Shown here: positions 1 through 8,410 of the stretch, piece after piece
How the letters are laid out: each line of letters begins with the position of its first letter
Numbering within the stretch: the stretch's first letter is position 1
DNA from: CADEEN01 sp963738425
GTDB taxonomy: Bacteria; Pseudomonadota; Gammaproteobacteria; Burkholderiales; Burkholderiaceae_C
NCBI GenBank assembly: GCA_963738425.1
Contig: CAVTWT010000009.1
Location: forward strand, 15,661-79,660
Length of the DNA stretch: 64,000 nucleotides
Direction of reading: 5' to 3'
Program-made: the position numbers and the translations under genes
Notes under the pieces: generated by a model
Told to the model about the DNA's origin: nothing
Database searches by the model: none
Seen by the model: only the letters and a program-made list of their open reading frames with translations

Positions 1-666
1 CTTGGGCAGGCCGTAGATCAGGTCGACGTTGATCGATGCGAAGCCGATCTCGCGTGCGCTCTTCATCAGCGCTTCGACCTGCTCGAACGGCTGCACGCGG
101 TGCACCGCCTGCTGCACCTCGGGGTCGAAGTCCTGCACGCCGAAGCTGATGCGGTTGAAGCCGAGCGCCGCCAGGTGTTGCAGACGCTCTGGCGTCGCGG
201 TGCGCGGATCGACCTCGATCGAACACTCGGCATCGGGCGCGAGGTCGAAGGCCAGGCCGATCGCGGCCATCAGGCGCGACAACTCCGCGTCGGAGAGAAA
301 CGTCGGCGTGCCGCCACCGAAGTGCAACTGCGTCACACGCTGGCGCACGCCGAGCGCTTGCGCATGCAATCCGATCTCGCGCTCCAGCGCATCGAGGTAC
401 TCCGCGGCGCGCTCGTGGTGCCGCGTCACCACCTTGTTGCAGGCGCAGTAGTAGCAGACCGACTCGCAGAACGGCAGGTGCACGTAGACCGCCAGCGGCG
501 GCGCGGCGTTGACCCGCGCCAGCGCCGCGCGCGCGGCCAGCGCCTGTTCGTAGTGCGTGCTGCCGTAGCCCTCGTGGAAGCGGTCGGCGGTCGGGTAGGA
601 GGTGTAACGCGGGCCGTTGGTGTCGAGGCGGCGCAGCAGGTCGGGGGTGAAGACAGCGCTGTTCAT
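1..666 (-). CDS. hemN: Oxygen-independent coproporphyrinogen III dehydrogenase, 5' part (runs off the window)
   Basis: Radical-SAM enzyme of the HemN family. It converts coproporphyrinogen III to protoporphyrinogen IX in haem synthesis without oxygen, in the cytoplasm. The 222 visible codons start at an ATG (664-666, minus strand) and stay open to the window edge. The N-terminus has the family signature TNGPRYTSYPTADRF. The cluster-binding CxxxCxxC-type motif follows (VHLPFCESVCYYCACNK), then the SAM-binding GGGTPTFL motif and the EVDPRT segment. About half of the usual ~460 residues is present. A near-match to an FNR dyad lies 35 nt upstream, which fits the usual anaerobic control of hemN. 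The haem product would feed the cbb3 oxidase encoded 12 kb away. Family assignment is very secure. Confidence 0.95.
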   Translation of the reverse strand, partial: MNSAVFTPDLLRRLDTNGPRYTSYPTADRFHEGYGSTHYEQALAARAALARVNAAPPLAVYVHLPFCESVCYYCACNKVVTRHHERAAEYLDALEREIGLHAQALGVRQRVTQLHFGGGTPTFLSDAELSRLMAAIGLAFDLAPDAECSIEVDPRTATPERLQHLAALGFNRISFGVQDFDPEVQQAVHRVQPFEQVEALMKSAREIGFASINVDLIYGLPK

Positions 667-700
667 CGTCTCACTGTGCCTGCCGGCGCGCAGGGCGGGC

Positions 701-714
701 TTGATCCACGTCAG
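701..714 (-). promoter_or_regulatory. Near-consensus FNR/Anr-type box upstream of hemN
   Basis: TTGATCCACGTCAG matches TTGAT-N4-RTCAA at all fixed positions except the last. It lies 35 nt before the hemN start. hemN genes are classic FNR/Anr targets. Binding is inferred, not shown. Confidence 0.5.
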
Positions 715-739
715 CCGCGGCCCCACGGCGGGGGGCTGA

Positions 740-1624
740 CTACCCTTTTGCGGCCTGAGCCCGCAGCCAGTGCAGAAACGCCGCCACCGCCGGCCGCTTC
801 GCATGCCGGGCGGGAAAGACCGCAAAGTGCGCCTTGACCTTGACCGCCTTGTCCAGGCCGAACAGGGGTTTCAACTTGCGCTCGGCGATGTGGCGGCCGG
901 CGATGGTGGCGCTTTCGAGCGCCACGCCCAGGCCCAGCGCCGCGGCATCGATCGACATCAGCGCGCGATCCATGCGCAGTGCAAACCGATCCGGCGCGCG
1001 CAGCTCGGTGAAGGCCGTGAACCAGTCGGACCACTGCACCACGCTGACGTTGCTCTGGATCAGTGGCACCTCCATCAGCCGCTCGGGCCGCTTCAGCCGG
1101 TGCTCGGCAATGAAGGCCGGACTGGCCAGCGGCACGATGCTCTCTTCGAACAGCGGCTCGACCTCGAGGTGCGGCCATGACGGCACGCCATAGCGGATGT
1201 CGATGTCGGCCTGACCGAGCGCGAAGTCGCTCGGCGTGTGCGCGGCCGACAGGTTGAGCGAGATGTCCGGGTGCGCACCGGCAAAGTCTCTCAATCGTGG
1301 CATCAGCCAGAGGATCGCGATGCTCGGCGCGCTGTGCACGTACAGGCTGTTGCTGACGCCCTGGCGCAGATCTTCGGTCGCTGACGTGATGGCCGCCAAC
1401 GCGCCGCCGACGCGCGCCAGGTAACGCTCGCCGGCCGTGGACAGGCGCACGCCGTGCGCGCTGCGCTCGAACAGGCGCACGTCGAGCTGCGATTCGAGGC
1501 GCGCGACCTGGTGGCTGATCGCCGAGGCCGTGAGGTGCAGCTCGGCCGCCGCCAGCGCAAAGCTGCGCCGGCGCGCCACGGCCTCGAAGGCGAGCAGGTT
1601 GGTCACGGGGGGAAGTGCTGCCAT
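740..1624 (-). CDS. LysR-family transcriptional regulator, GcvA-like
   Basis: A 294-residue LysR-type regulator. An N-terminal winged helix-turn-helix (about residues 5-65; RRRSFALAAAELHLTASAIS) is followed by a periplasmic-binding-protein-like effector domain. The opening and the RLFERSAHGVRLS segment resemble the GcvA subgroup. It is divergent from the SDR/TRAP/transketolase operon, with 131 nt between the starts, so it most likely controls that operon in response to the transported substrate or an intermediate. The intergenic region holds two dyads with the T-N11-A form typical of LysR sites. The effector cannot be told from sequence. Full-length, no anomalies. Confidence 0.9.
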   Translation of the reverse strand: MAALPPVTNLLAFEAVARRRSFALAAAELHLTASAISHQVARLESQLDVRLFERSAHGVRLSTAGERYLARVGGALAAITSATEDLRQGVSNSLYVHSAPSIAILWLMPRLRDFAGAHPDISLNLSAAHTPSDFALGQADIDIRYGVPSWPHLEVEPLFEESIVPLASPAFIAEHRLKRPERLMEVPLIQSNVSVVQWSDWFTAFTELRAPDRFALRMDRALMSIDAAALGLGVALESATIAGRHIAERKLKPLFGLDKAVKVKAHFAVFPARHAKRPAVAAFLHWLRAQAAKG

Positions 1625-1640
1625 GGGACGCCGCCTTTGG

Positions 1641-1679
1641 ATGACGAACCGTCATCTTAGGCTGACAAACGATCGTTTG
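1641..1679. promoter_or_regulatory. Two palindromes between divergent LysR and SDR genes
   Basis: ATGACG-AAC-CGTCAT (1641-1655) is a perfect 6-bp dyad with the T-N11-A spacing of LysR boxes. CAAACGATCGTTTG (1666-1679) is a perfect 14-bp palindrome. Both lie between the LysR start (1624) and the SDR start (1756). They are plausible operator sites for the adjacent regulator or for a second one. Confidence 0.5.
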
Positions 1680-1755
1680 CCGTCATGGCCTGCAGCGCCG
1701 AATATTTGCCTGTCAGAGACACCCACGAACACCCCTTCCACAGGAGACAAATCAG

Positions 1756-2505
1756 ATGCTGCTCAAGGACAAGGTTGCCGTCATCACCGGCGGCGCCGGG
1801 ATCAACGGCCTGGGCTTCGCCACGGCCAGGCTGATGGCCGCACAAGGCGCGCGAGTGGCGCTGCTCGACTTGGCGCGCGCCGAACCGGCTGCCGCGGCTT
1901 CGTCGCTCGGCAGCCAGCACCTCGGTCTCGTTGCGGATGTCACCGACAAGGCCTCGTGCGACGCCGCCATCGCTGCGGTGCTGAAGGCGCTGGGCCGCAT
2001 CGACGTGCTGGTCAACAACGCCGGCATCACGCAGCCGCGCAAGACGGTGGACATCACGAACGCCGACTACGACGCCGTGCTCGACGTCAGCCTGCGCGGC
2101 ACGCTGCTGATGTCGCAAGCGGTCATCCCCGCGATGCAGCGCCAGCAGAGCGGCTCGATCGTCTGCATCTCGTCGGTGTCGGCGCAGCGCGGCGGCGGCA
2201 TCCTCGGCGGCCCGCACTACTCGGCCGCCAAGGCCGGCGTGTTGGGCCTGGCGCGCGCGATGGCGCGCGAGCTCGGCCCGGATTCGATCCGCGTCAACTG
2301 CATCACCCCCGGCCTGATCGAGACCGACATCAGCAAGGGCAAGTTGACCGACGAGAAGAAGGCCGAGATCGCGCAAACGATCCCGCTCGGCCGTCTCGGC
2401 GCCGCGGCCGACGTGGCCGGCGCCTGCGTCTTCCTCGCCAGCGATCTTTCCGCCTACTGCACCGGCATCACGCTCGACGTGAACGGCGGCATGTTGATTC
2501 ACTGA
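1756..2505 (+). CDS. Short-chain dehydrogenase/reductase (SDR)
   Basis: A 249-residue classical SDR oxidoreductase, cytoplasmic and NAD(P)-dependent. Visible motifs are the nucleotide-binding glycine-rich segment (VITGGAGINGLG, residues 9-20), the NNAG motif (VLVNNAGIT), the catalytic serine (CISSVSA), the YSAAK catalytic Tyr-Lys pair, and the VNCITPGLIETD segment that follows it. It is the first gene of an operon with a TRAP transporter and a split transketolase. It probably oxidises the imported hydroxy compound (polyol, sugar or sugar acid) so that the transketolase or a later enzyme can act. The exact substrate cannot be read from sequence. Spacing to dctP is 34 nt. Confidence 0.92.
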   Translation: MLLKDKVAVITGGAGINGLGFATARLMAAQGARVALLDLARAEPAAAASSLGSQHLGLVADVTDKASCDAAIAAVLKALGRIDVLVNNAGITQPRKTVDITNADYDAVLDVSLRGTLLMSQAVIPAMQRQQSGSIVCISSVSAQRGGGILGGPHYSAAKAGVLGLARAMARELGPDSIRVNCITPGLIETDISKGKLTDEKKAEIAQTIPLGRLGAAADVAGACVFLASDLSAYCTGITLDVNGGMLIH

Positions 2506-2539
2506 TCCCCACAAAAGACCCACACGGAGACAAACGACC

Positions 2540-3529
2540 ATGCAACGCAAGACCTTCACCCGCACCCTGCTGGCCATCGCTGCCGGCGCCCTGCTGCCGC
2601 TGGCTGCCCAGGCCCAGACTGTCAAGCTGACGCTCGGCCACGGCGCCGCACCCGGCAACCCGCGCCATGAAGCCGCGGTCAAGTTCGCCGAAGTGGCCAA
2701 GGCCAAGAGCGCCGGCCGCATCGAAGTGCAGGTGGCACCGTCGGCGCAGCTCGGCGACGACGCCGCGATGCTGACGGCGTTGCGCACTGGAGCGCTCGAC
2801 ATGTCCGCCAACTCGCAAGGCGCCGTCGCCAATGCCGTGCCCGAATACGCCGCGTTCGGCATGCCCTTCCTGTTCACCAACGCGGCGCAGGCCTTCAAGC
2901 TGCTCGACGGCCCGCTCGGCAAGGAACTGGGCGACAAATCGGCCGAGAAAGGCCTGGTCGTGCTCGGCTACTGGGACAACGGCATCCGCCACATGACCAA
3001 CAGCAAGAAGCCGATCGCCAAGGTGGAGGACATGAAGGGCCTGAAGATGCGCACGCCGCCCGACAGCGTGCTGGTGGACATCATGCAATCGCTCGGCGCC
3101 GAGGCGCAGCAGATCAAGTTCGCCGAGCTCTACGTCGCGTTGCAGCAGGGCGTGGTCGATGGCCAGGAGAACCCGCTGATGAACATCCACGCCAGCAAGC
3201 TCTACGAAGTGCAGAAGCACCTGGCGCTGACCAGTCACCAGTTCCAGATGACGCCGTTCCTGATGAGCAAGCGCAGCTGGGACAAGCTGTCCGAGGCCGA
3301 CCGCAAGGCCGTGACCGAAGCCGCCGCGGAAGCCACCGCGCTGCAGCGCAAGCTGTCGCAGGAGTCCGACGACAAGCTGCTGGCCGATCTCAAGGCCAAG
3401 GGCGTGCAGGTGACCACGGTCGACAAGTCGGCGTTCGAGAAGGCCACCGGCGCTGTCGATGACAAGTGGCTCGCCGCTCCGATCGGCCCGTACGTGAAGA
3501 AGGTCATCACGGCGGCTCGCGCCAAGTAG
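2540..3529 (+). CDS. dctP: TRAP transporter solute-binding protein (DctP family)
   Basis: A 329-residue periplasmic receptor for a tripartite ATP-independent periplasmic transporter. Residues 1-26 form a Sec signal peptide ending AQAQ. The mature protein begins with TVKLTLGHGAAPGNPRHEAA, typical of DctP receptors. The middle carries the conserved GLKMRTPPDSVLVD segment, whose arginine binds the substrate carboxylate in this family, and GVVDGQENPL. The ligand is therefore probably an organic or sugar acid. It is encoded directly upstream of the matching DctQ and DctM membrane subunits. Length is normal. Confidence 0.93.
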   Translation: MQRKTFTRTLLAIAAGALLPLAAQAQTVKLTLGHGAAPGNPRHEAAVKFAEVAKAKSAGRIEVQVAPSAQLGDDAAMLTALRTGALDMSANSQGAVANAVPEYAAFGMPFLFTNAAQAFKLLDGPLGKELGDKSAEKGLVVLGYWDNGIRHMTNSKKPIAKVEDMKGLKMRTPPDSVLVDIMQSLGAEAQQIKFAELYVALQQGVVDGQENPLMNIHASKLYEVQKHLALTSHQFQMTPFLMSKRSWDKLSEADRKAVTEAAAEATALQRKLSQESDDKLLADLKAKGVQVTTVDKSAFEKATGAVDDKWLAAPIGPYVKKVITAARAK

Positions 3530-3584
3530 TCCGGTCAAGACGAGCACCGGCCTCACGCGGGACCGGTGCCGCAAGGAGACAAAG

Positions 3585-4097
3585 ATGAATGCGATCGAAC
3601 GCGCCGTCGTCGGCCTGTGCCGCGCGGTGCTCTGGGCCAGCACGGCCGTGATCTTCGTGATCCTGTGCGCCAACACCGTGCTGCGCTATGCCACCGGCTC
3701 CAGCGTGCAGTGGGCCAACGAAGTGCCCGAGCTGCTGTTCCCGTGGCTGGTGATGGCCGGCGTGGTGCTGGCCGCGGTGCACGGCGCGCACATCACGACC
3801 ACCTTCATGATGGACGTGTTGCCGGCCAAGGTGCGGCGCGTGGTCGCCAGCGCGAGCTGGCTCGTCGTGGCGGGCCTGTACGGCACGCTCGCGGTGGCGA
3901 CATTTCGCATGCTCGACATCGTGCACGACGAGAAGTCGCCGATCCTGCAGCTGCCGGGCTCGATCACCTACGCCTGCGTGATGGGCGGCATGGTGCTGCT
4001 GGCGCTGTTGGCCTTGCAGTCGGCCTGGCAGGCCTGGGTTGCCCAGCCCGAGCCCGCGAACGACGCCGAACCCCACGTGCCCGTCGCACATTGGTAA
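3585..4097 (+). CDS. dctQ: TRAP transporter small permease (DctQ family)
   Basis: A 170-residue inner-membrane protein with four predicted hydrophobic segments (about residues 15-35, 48-68, 88-110 and 128-148), the architecture of DctQ. WANEVPELLFPWLVMAGVVL is the typical second-helix signature. It bridges the DctP receptor and the DctM channel subunit. The start follows AAGGAG by 7 nt. It ends 16 nt before dctM. Confidence 0.9.
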   Translation: MNAIERAVVGLCRAVLWASTAVIFVILCANTVLRYATGSSVQWANEVPELLFPWLVMAGVVLAAVHGAHITTTFMMDVLPAKVRRVVASASWLVVAGLYGTLAVATFRMLDIVHDEKSPILQLPGSITYACVMGGMVLLALLALQSAWQAWVAQPEPANDAEPHVPVAHW

Positions 4098-4113
4098 GAA
4101 GGAGCAACCCGCC

Positions 4114-5373
4114 ATGAGTGCATTGATCCTCGTTGTCTTCCTCGGCGCTGCGGTGATCGCGATGCCGATCGCCCATGCCCTGCTCGTCGCCGCGATGACG
4201 GCAGCTGCCACCTCCGACAAGGTGCCGCTCGATCTGCTGGTGCAGCAGATGGTGGCGCAGGTGCAGAGCTTTCCGCTGATCGCGATTCCGTTCTTCATGC
4301 TGACCGGCACGCTGATGATGGGCGGCAAGCTCGGCGAAGCACTGGTCGGCGTGCTGTCGGCGCTGATCGGCCGCTTTCACGGCGGCCCGGCACAGGTCGG
4401 CGTGCTGTCGTCGACGCTGTTCGGCGGCGTCTCGGGCTCGGCTGTGGCGGATGCGTCGGCGATCGGCTCGCTGCTGATCCCCTGGCACAAGCGCCTGGGC
4501 TATCCGGCGGCGTTCTCGGCGGCGACGCTGGCCGCGGCGGCGACGATCGACATCCTGATCCCGCCGTCGATCCCGATGATCCTGTTCGCGCTGACCTCCA
4601 ACGCCTCGATCGCCTCGCTGTTCGTCGCCGGCGTGCTGCCGGGCCTGCTGATGTGCGGCGGCTTCATGGCGGCGTGCTGGTGGGTCGGCAAGCGCCGCAA
4701 CTTCCCGCGCGACACCACGCCGTTCGATCGCGTCGCGTTCCGCCGCCACCTGATGTACGCCAGCCCGGCGATCGTGTTGCCGGTGCTGATCATCATCTTC
4801 CTGCGCTTCGGCATCGCCACGCCGACCGAAGTGGCGGTGCTGTCCACGCTCTACGCGGGTGCGGTCTCGGCGCTGATCTACCGCGACCTCGGATGGCAGC
4901 GCCTCAACGCCGCGGTTGTCAGCGCGGGTCTGGCCACCGGCGTCGTGCTGCTCGTCATCATGGCCTCGGCGGCGATCGGCTGGCTGCTGACCTTCGACCA
5001 GATGCCGCAGGGCATCGCCGCCTGGGTGCAGGCCAACGTCCATGCCAAGTGGCTGGTGATCCTGTTGATGAATCTGCTGATGCTGTGCCTGGGCATGTTC
5101 ATCGACCTGCCGGCCGCCGTGCTGCTGCTGACGCCCGTCTTCGTGCCGCTGGCGCAGTCGATCGGCATGGACATGACGCAGCTCGGTGTGATGATGGTCG
5201 TCAACCTCGCCATCGGCCTGTACACACCACCGGTAGGCACGACACTGTTCATCACCAGCGCGCTGGCCAAGGTCAAGGTCGGGCAGACGGTGCGCGAACT
5301 CGGGCCGTTCTACCTCGTGGCCTTTGCCGTACTCGCGCTGGTGTCGTACGTGCCGGCCTCGATACTCAAGTGA
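4114..5373 (+). CDS. dctM: TRAP transporter large permease (DctM family)
   Basis: A 419-residue transmembrane protein with about 12 hydrophobic segments that forms the sodium-coupled translocation channel of the TRAP system. Visible DctM signatures include IPFFMLTGTLMMGGKL, GGVSGSAVADASAIGS and LLIPWHKRLGYP in the first half, and NLAIGLYTPPVGTTLF in the second. An upstream in-frame ATG at 4039 exists. The start at 4114 is chosen because AGAAGGAG precedes it and the earlier one would overlap dctQ. Transport is driven by an ion gradient, not ATP. It is followed by the transketolase genes. Confidence 0.93.
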   Translation: MSALILVVFLGAAVIAMPIAHALLVAAMTAAATSDKVPLDLLVQQMVAQVQSFPLIAIPFFMLTGTLMMGGKLGEALVGVLSALIGRFHGGPAQVGVLSSTLFGGVSGSAVADASAIGSLLIPWHKRLGYPAAFSAATLAAAATIDILIPPSIPMILFALTSNASIASLFVAGVLPGLLMCGGFMAACWWVGKRRNFPRDTTPFDRVAFRRHLMYASPAIVLPVLIIIFLRFGIATPTEVAVLSTLYAGAVSALIYRDLGWQRLNAAVVSAGLATGVVLLVIMASAAIGWLLTFDQMPQGIAAWVQANVHAKWLVILLMNLLMLCLGMFIDLPAAVLLLTPVFVPLAQSIGMDMTQLGVMMVVNLAIGLYTPPVGTTLFITSALAKVKVGQTVRELGPFYLVAFAVLALVSYVPASILK

Positions 5374-5404
5374 TCTTCCTCAAGTGATTCCAAGGAGACC
5401 TTCG

Positions 5405-6259
5405 ATGACTACCCACAAGGACACGCTCACCAAGCTCACGCAGTGCGCGTACCGCATCCGCCGCTACGCACTGCGCATGGGCGAAGTGCAGGGCCAGGGC
5501 TACATCGGCCAGGCGCTCGGCTGGGCCGACGTGCTGGCGGTGGCTTACGGCCACGCATTGAACCTGCGCCCGGCAGAACCGGAGTGGGAAGGCCGCGACC
5601 GCTTCCTGCTTTCGCACGGCCACTACGCCATTGCGCATTACGCCGCGCTGATCGAAGCCGGCATCATCCCCGAGAGCGAACTCGACACCTACGGCAGCGA
5701 CGACAGCCGCCTGCCGATGTCGGGCATGGCCACCTACACGCCGGGCATGGAGATCTCCGGCGGATCGCTCGGCCAGGGCCTGGCGATCGGCGTCGGCATC
5801 GCCCTCGGCCTGAAGCTCAAGAAGAACCCGGCCTTCGTCTACAACTCGATGTCCGATGGCGAGCTCGACGAAGGCTCGACCTGGGAAGCGGCGATGGGTG
5901 CGTCGCACCACGCGCTGTCCAACCTGATCTGCCTGGTCGACATCAACAACCAGCAGGCCGACGGCCCTTCGGGCAAGGTGCTCGGCTTCGAGCCGCTGGC
6001 CGACAAGTGGGCCGCCTTCGGCTGGCATGTGCAGCGCGTCAACGGCAACGATCTCGCCGCGGTGCTGAAGGCTTTCGATGCCGCGCGTGCGCTCGCCGAT
6101 GCGAAGCCGCGCGTGATCCTGTTCGACACGCTGATGGGCAAGGGCGTGCCCTTCCTCGAGGCGCGCGAGAAGAACCACTTCATCCGCGTCGATCCGCCCG
6201 AGTGGCAGCAGGCACTCGCCACCCTCGACCAATCCCAGCCCGAAGGAGTAGAAGCATGA
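5405..6259 (+). CDS. Transketolase, N-terminal (thiamine diphosphate-binding) subunit
   Basis: A 284-residue half-transketolase. It contains GYIGQALGWADVLAVAYG near the start, the RDRFLLSHGHYAIA segment, GSLGQGLAIGVGIALG, and the metal/ThDP-binding SDGELDEGSTWEA (GDG-like) motif followed by the NNQQADG region. It pairs with the C-terminal subunit encoded 81 nt downstream. Together they would transfer a two-carbon ketol unit between sugar phosphates or unphosphorylated analogues. Split transketolases sitting with TRAP or ABC transporters are usually specialised catabolic enzymes rather than the housekeeping TktA. The start at ATG 5405 follows AAGGAG and replaces an in-frame upstream ATG that would overlap dctM. 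Confidence 0.92.
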   Translation: MTTHKDTLTKLTQCAYRIRRYALRMGEVQGQGYIGQALGWADVLAVAYGHALNLRPAEPEWEGRDRFLLSHGHYAIAHYAALIEAGIIPESELDTYGSDDSRLPMSGMATYTPGMEISGGSLGQGLAIGVGIALGLKLKKNPAFVYNSMSDGELDEGSTWEAAMGASHHALSNLICLVDINNQQADGPSGKVLGFEPLADKWAAFGWHVQRVNGNDLAAVLKAFDAARALADAKPRVILFDTLMGKGVPFLEAREKNHFIRVDPPEWQQALATLDQSQPEGVEA

Positions 6260-6336
6260 ACCCCCACGCTCACATTCGTTCGCTGCCCCCCAAGGGGGCG
6301 CAGGCCTCCTTTGGGGCGGCCCGGCAGGAGTCCTGA
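6256..6336 (+). repeat. GC-rich intergenic repeat forming a 26-codon coupling mini-ORF
   Basis: Between the two transketolase genes lies a C-run/G-run element (CCCCCCAAGGGGGCG, then CCTTTGGGGCGGCCCGGC). A 26-codon ORF starts at an ATG overlapping the upstream stop (GCATGA) and ends 4 nt before the downstream ATG. A related element lies at 13838-13920. The mini-ORF may merely keep ribosomes running between the two subunits. That it makes a functional peptide is doubtful. Confidence 0.55.
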
Positions 6337-6340
6337 TCGC

Positions 6341-7345
6341 ATGAACACAACCACCACGAAGAAGCCGCGCCTGACCACCTCGGCGATGATCGCTTCGATC
6401 GCCAGCGAGGACCAGCGCGTCAAGGCCGCTCCCTTCGGCAAGGCGCTGGTCGAGTACGCCGCGGATCGGCCCGAGATCGTCGGCCTCACGGCCGACCTGG
6501 CCAAGTACACCGACCTGCACCTGTTCGCGCAGGCCTACCCCGAGCGCTTTTTCCAGATGGGCATGGCCGAGCAGTTGCTGATGGCGGCGGCCGGTGGCAT
6601 GGCCAAGGAAGGATTCGTGCCGTTCGCGACCACCTATGCCGCGTTCGGCACGCGCCGCGCCTTCGACTTCGTGCACCAGGTGATCGCCGAGGAAGACTTG
6701 AACGTCAAGATCTGCTGCGCGCTGCCGGGGCTGACCACCGGCTACGGCCCGAGCCATGCCGCGATCGAAGACATCGCGATGATGCGCGGCGTGCCGGGGC
6801 TGACGATCGTCGATCCCTGCGACGCGCTCGACATCGAACAGGCCGTGCCGCAGATCGCTGCGCACAAGGGCCCGGTGTACATGCGGTTGCTGCGCGGCCA
6901 GGTGCCGCTGGTGCTCGACGAATACGACTACAAGTTCGAGCTCGGCAAGGCCAAGCTGCTGCGCGACGGCGCCGACGTGCTGGTGATTGCCAGCGGCTTC
7001 ATGACGATGCGCGCGTTGGAAGCGGCCAAGGACCTGGCGGCCGACCAGGTCGGTGTCGCGGTGCTGCACTGCCCGACGATCAAGCCGCTCGACGAGGCTG
7101 CGATCGTCGCCGCGGTGCGCGCCAAGCCGCGCCTCGTCGTCGTCGCCGAGAACCATTCGGTGGTCGGTGGCCTCGGCGAAGCGGTGGCGAGCGCGCTGCT
7201 GCGCCATCGCGTGCAGCCGGCGGGCTTCGAACTCGCCGGATTGCCCGACGCCTTTCTCGACGCCGGCGCGCTGCCGACACTGCACGAGCGCTACGGCATC
7301 AGCCGCGAAGCGCTGGCGCGGCGGATCAAGGGCTGGTTGGGCTGA
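6341..7345 (+). CDS. Transketolase, C-terminal (pyrimidine-binding and C-terminal) subunit
   Basis: A 334-residue partner of the N-terminal subunit at 5405. It shows GLTADLAKYTDLHLF, the MGMAEQLLMAAAGGMA segment that carries the catalytic glutamate of the ThDP site, the FATTYAAFGTRRAFDF motif and LTTGYGPSHAAIEDIAMMR. The C-terminal domain ends with NHSVVGGLGEAVASALL. The active enzyme would be a heterotetramer with the neighbouring subunit. The start at ATG 6341 is chosen because translation from upstream in-frame codons would run through the intergenic repeat. Confidence 0.92.
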   Translation: MNTTTTKKPRLTTSAMIASIASEDQRVKAAPFGKALVEYAADRPEIVGLTADLAKYTDLHLFAQAYPERFFQMGMAEQLLMAAAGGMAKEGFVPFATTYAAFGTRRAFDFVHQVIAEEDLNVKICCALPGLTTGYGPSHAAIEDIAMMRGVPGLTIVDPCDALDIEQAVPQIAAHKGPVYMRLLRGQVPLVLDEYDYKFELGKAKLLRDGADVLVIASGFMTMRALEAAKDLAADQVGVAVLHCPTIKPLDEAAIVAAVRAKPRLVVVAENHSVVGGLGEAVASALLRHRVQPAGFELAGLPDAFLDAGALPTLHERYGISREALARRIKGWLG

Positions 7346-7361
7346 CGGCTCCCGCTGCCGA

Positions 7362-8369
7362 TCAGGCCGGCAGCACTTCGAGCCGGCCGCCTCGATCGGT
7401 CAGGGTCTTCGTCAGCAGCGCCGTCGCCGCGTAGATCGCATCGATCGTCGGCGTCGGCGTGTCGGTGATGCGCGCCAGCTCGACGACGCTGCCGACCAGG
7501 GCTTGCAGTTCGAGCGCGCGGCCATGCTCCACGTCTTGCAGCATCGACGTCTTGTGCGCGCCCACACTCTCGGCGCCGGCAATGCGTTGTTCGAGCGAGA
7601 CCTTGAACTCGACGCCGAGCTTTTCGCCGACCGAGCGGGCCTCGCTCATCATGCGCGCCGCCAGATCGCGGCTCGGCGGGAAGCGGCAGATGTCTTCGAG
7701 CGTCGCGTGCGTCAGCGCGCTGATCGGGTTGAAGCTCAGGTTGCCCCACAGCTTGACCCAGATCTCGCTGCGGATGTCGCGCGACACCGGCGCCTTGAAG
7801 CCCGCGGCCATCATCGACTTGCTCAAGGCCTCGATGCGCGGCGTGCGCTGGCCGTCGAGTTCGCCGAGCGTGAAGCGGTTGCCTTCGATCAGCTTGACCA
7901 CGCCCGGCTCGACCAGTTCGGCCGCGGGGTAGACGATGCTGCCGATGATGCGTTCGACCTCGATGCCTGCGGCCAGCGCACCATCGGGATCGACGCTGGC
8001 CAGCGTCCGGCCGTCGAACGCACCGCCGAGCTTGTGGAAGTACCACCACGGCACGCCGTTGATCATCGTCACGACAAGCGTCTCCGGGCCGAACAGCGCG
8101 CGCAAACCGGGCAACAGGTCGCGCACCTGATGGGCCTTGGTCGTCAGCAGCACCACGTCTTGCGGGCCGGCTTCGGCCGGGTCTTGCACGGCGCGCACGC
8201 TGCTCGCATGCTGCGTGCTGCCATCGGGCAGCAGCAGGCGAAAGCCTTGCGAATTGATGGCGGCCAGGTTCTTGTTGCGGGCGATGAAGGTGACTGGCTC
8301 GCCCGCCAGCGCGAGCTTCGCGCCGAGATAACCGCCGATGGCGCCGGCGCCGACGATGGCGTATTTCAT
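7362..8369 (-). CDS. Ketopantoate reductase (PanE/ApbA) family oxidoreductase
   Basis: A 335-residue NADP-dependent reductase of the PanE/ApbA family. The N-terminal Rossmann motif is GAGAIGGYLGAKLALAG (residues 6-22). The conserved lysine of TTKAHQ, the MINGVPWWY segment and KLWGNLSFNPISALT follow. It is convergent with the transketolase operon, 16 nt away, rather than beside pantothenate genes. A role in the same sugar/acid catabolism is as likely as pantothenate synthesis, and many PanE paralogues have other substrates. The start is ATG 8369, preceded by GGAG. A second in-frame start at 8390 is less likely. Confidence 0.85.
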   Translation of the reverse strand: MKYAIVGAGAIGGYLGAKLALAGEPVTFIARNKNLAAINSQGFRLLLPDGSTQHASSVRAVQDPAEAGPQDVVLLTTKAHQVRDLLPGLRALFGPETLVVTMINGVPWWYFHKLGGAFDGRTLASVDPDGALAAGIEVERIIGSIVYPAAELVEPGVVKLIEGNRFTLGELDGQRTPRIEALSKSMMAAGFKAPVSRDIRSEIWVKLWGNLSFNPISALTHATLEDICRFPPSRDLAARMMSEARSVGEKLGVEFKVSLEQRIAGAESVGAHKTSMLQDVEHGRALELQALVGSVVELARITDTPTPTIDAIYAATALLTKTLTDRGGRLEVLPA

Positions 8370-8410
8370 TTCAGTGGCTCCAACGAGCATGCGTGAGCAA
8401 GCAAATCTCC

